Shown piece by piece: positions 63,824 through 64,000 of a stretch of 64,000 nucleotides of DNA. Below the pieces are notes generated by a model. That model did not search any database. It was not told the DNA's origin and saw only the letters and a program-made list of their open reading frames with translations. Each line of letters opens with the position of its first letter. Positions within the stretch are counted from its first letter, which is position 1. This stretch comes from JALYOC01 sp036675345 (GTDB taxonomy: Bacteria; Myxococcota; Myxococcia; Myxococcales; Myxococcaceae). The stretch spans positions 607,012 to 671,011 of the forward strand of contig JAKFFE010000017.1 in assembly GCA_036675345.1 (NCBI GenBank), in the 5' to 3' direction. The position numbers and the translations under genes were made by a program.

Positions 63824-63857
63824 AAAAAAGGGGCGGCCACCGAAGCGGCCAACCCCT
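63824..63857 (-). terminator. Rho-independent terminator of the tRNA-Thr unit
   Basis: On the minus strand AGGGG...GGCC (63857-63847) pairs with GGCC...CCCCT (63838-63829) across an 8-base loop, with one bulge, and is followed by a run of T. It lies 22 bp downstream of the tRNA 3' end, the usual place for a tRNA terminator, and separates it from the MotAB operon. Confidence 0.75.
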
Positions 63858-63879
63858 TGCAATTCGCTGGGAATTCCTG

Positions 63880-63925
63880 AGCCGACATCCGGATTTGAAC
63901 CGGAGACCTACTGATTACGAATCAG
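63880..63925 (-). tRNA. tRNA-Thr (CGT) 3' half only
   Basis: Read on the minus strand, the anticodon arm ACTGA-TTCGTAA-TCAGT gives anticodon CGT (Thr). The T arm TCCGG-TTCAAAT-CCGGA and the 3' acceptor strand TGTCGGC follow correctly. The 5' side (higher coordinates) has no D arm and no strand that pairs with TGTCGGC, so the gene is truncated at about 63925. CCA is not encoded. This pattern is typical of the att site left by integration into a tRNA gene. Confidence 0.75.
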
Positions 63926-64000
63926 TTGGCTTATGGCAATGCACCCCGCGTACCAGCCCGTATTCTCTAGCTTTTTCCAGCACTTGGCCGAAACCCTAGG
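63926..64000. other. Possible end of an integrated element
   Basis: These last 75 bp replace the missing tRNA 5' half and are clearly less GC-rich than the rest of the window. No gene is visible in so short a stretch. By the usual geometry, the element would continue to the right and end at an intact tRNA-Thr. Confidence 0.3.

Noticed and set aside
63926..63965. A complete tRNA reading through into this stretch
   Set aside because: No strand here pairs with the acceptor TGTCGGC and no D arm can be drawn, so the gene is a fragment.

Overview
The window looks like chromosomal DNA of a high-GC member of the Myxococcota (myxobacteria or close relatives). The support is by eye: very GC-rich third codon positions, Ser/Thr kinases with PEGA or TPR tails, a secreted M36 protease ending in a MYXO-CTERM-type sorting tail, a lipoprotein built of MopE-type DNDCDG repeats, a PilT-family ATPase, and a protein with an AgmX/PglI-type C-terminal domain. 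No rRNA, CRISPR array or insertion sequence was found.

Layout. 1-5.5 kb: a cyclase cut by the window edge, TPR proteins, a DUF4259 protein, a PilT/PilU-like ATPase, an outer-membrane barrel and a universal stress protein. 5.6-15.7 kb: mutS2, rnr with long low-complexity tails, a histone-H1-like chimeric protein, moeA, ribA with a recognisable promoter, and a metallo-beta-lactamase-fold hydrolase. 15.7-25.4 kb: a PEGA kinase, a TPR protein coupled to the MopE-repeat lipoprotein, a terminator and the 1687-residue M36 protease. 25.7-30.7 kb: a lipoylation operon (lipA, a 2-oxo acid dehydrogenase E2, a TPR/ClpX-zinc-finger/P-loop protein and a LipB-Nudix fusion). 30.8-40 kb: a DUF72 protein, an AmpG-like transporter, a barrel protein, and a MarR-controlled RND efflux operon with a 19-bp palindrome between the divergent genes. 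40-48.7 kb: a large kinase-TPR protein, a Uma2-family protein, a toxin-antitoxin pair whose toxin carries an in-frame stop, lpdA, thiO and a REC-HD-GYP regulator. 48.7-53.1 kb: a tandem repeat that runs into the 3' end of thiC, thiC with a TPP riboswitch, and treZ.

The most unusual part is 53.2-63.7 kb, ten minus-strand genes packed with 1-11 bp overlaps or gaps of a few bases. They encode, in transcription order, a lipoprotein, a barrel with an Ala/Ser/Gly-rich linker, a helical-repeat protein, an outer-membrane protein with a FlgO-like domain, a TPR lipoprotein, MotA, MotB, a single protein resembling a FliF ring-building domain joined across one membrane helix to a FliG-like cytoplasmic region, another lipoprotein, and a TonB/AgmX-like protein. 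No other flagellar gene is present in the window. I infer a proton-driven, envelope-spanning machine built from flagellar stator and rotor parts, similar in logic to myxobacterial gliding (Agl-Glt) but with true MotAB. Its function is unknown.

At the right edge lies the 3' half of a tRNA-Thr(CGT) gene with its own terminator but without a 5' half. This is the usual scar of an element integrated into a tRNA gene, and would place the element just beyond the window.
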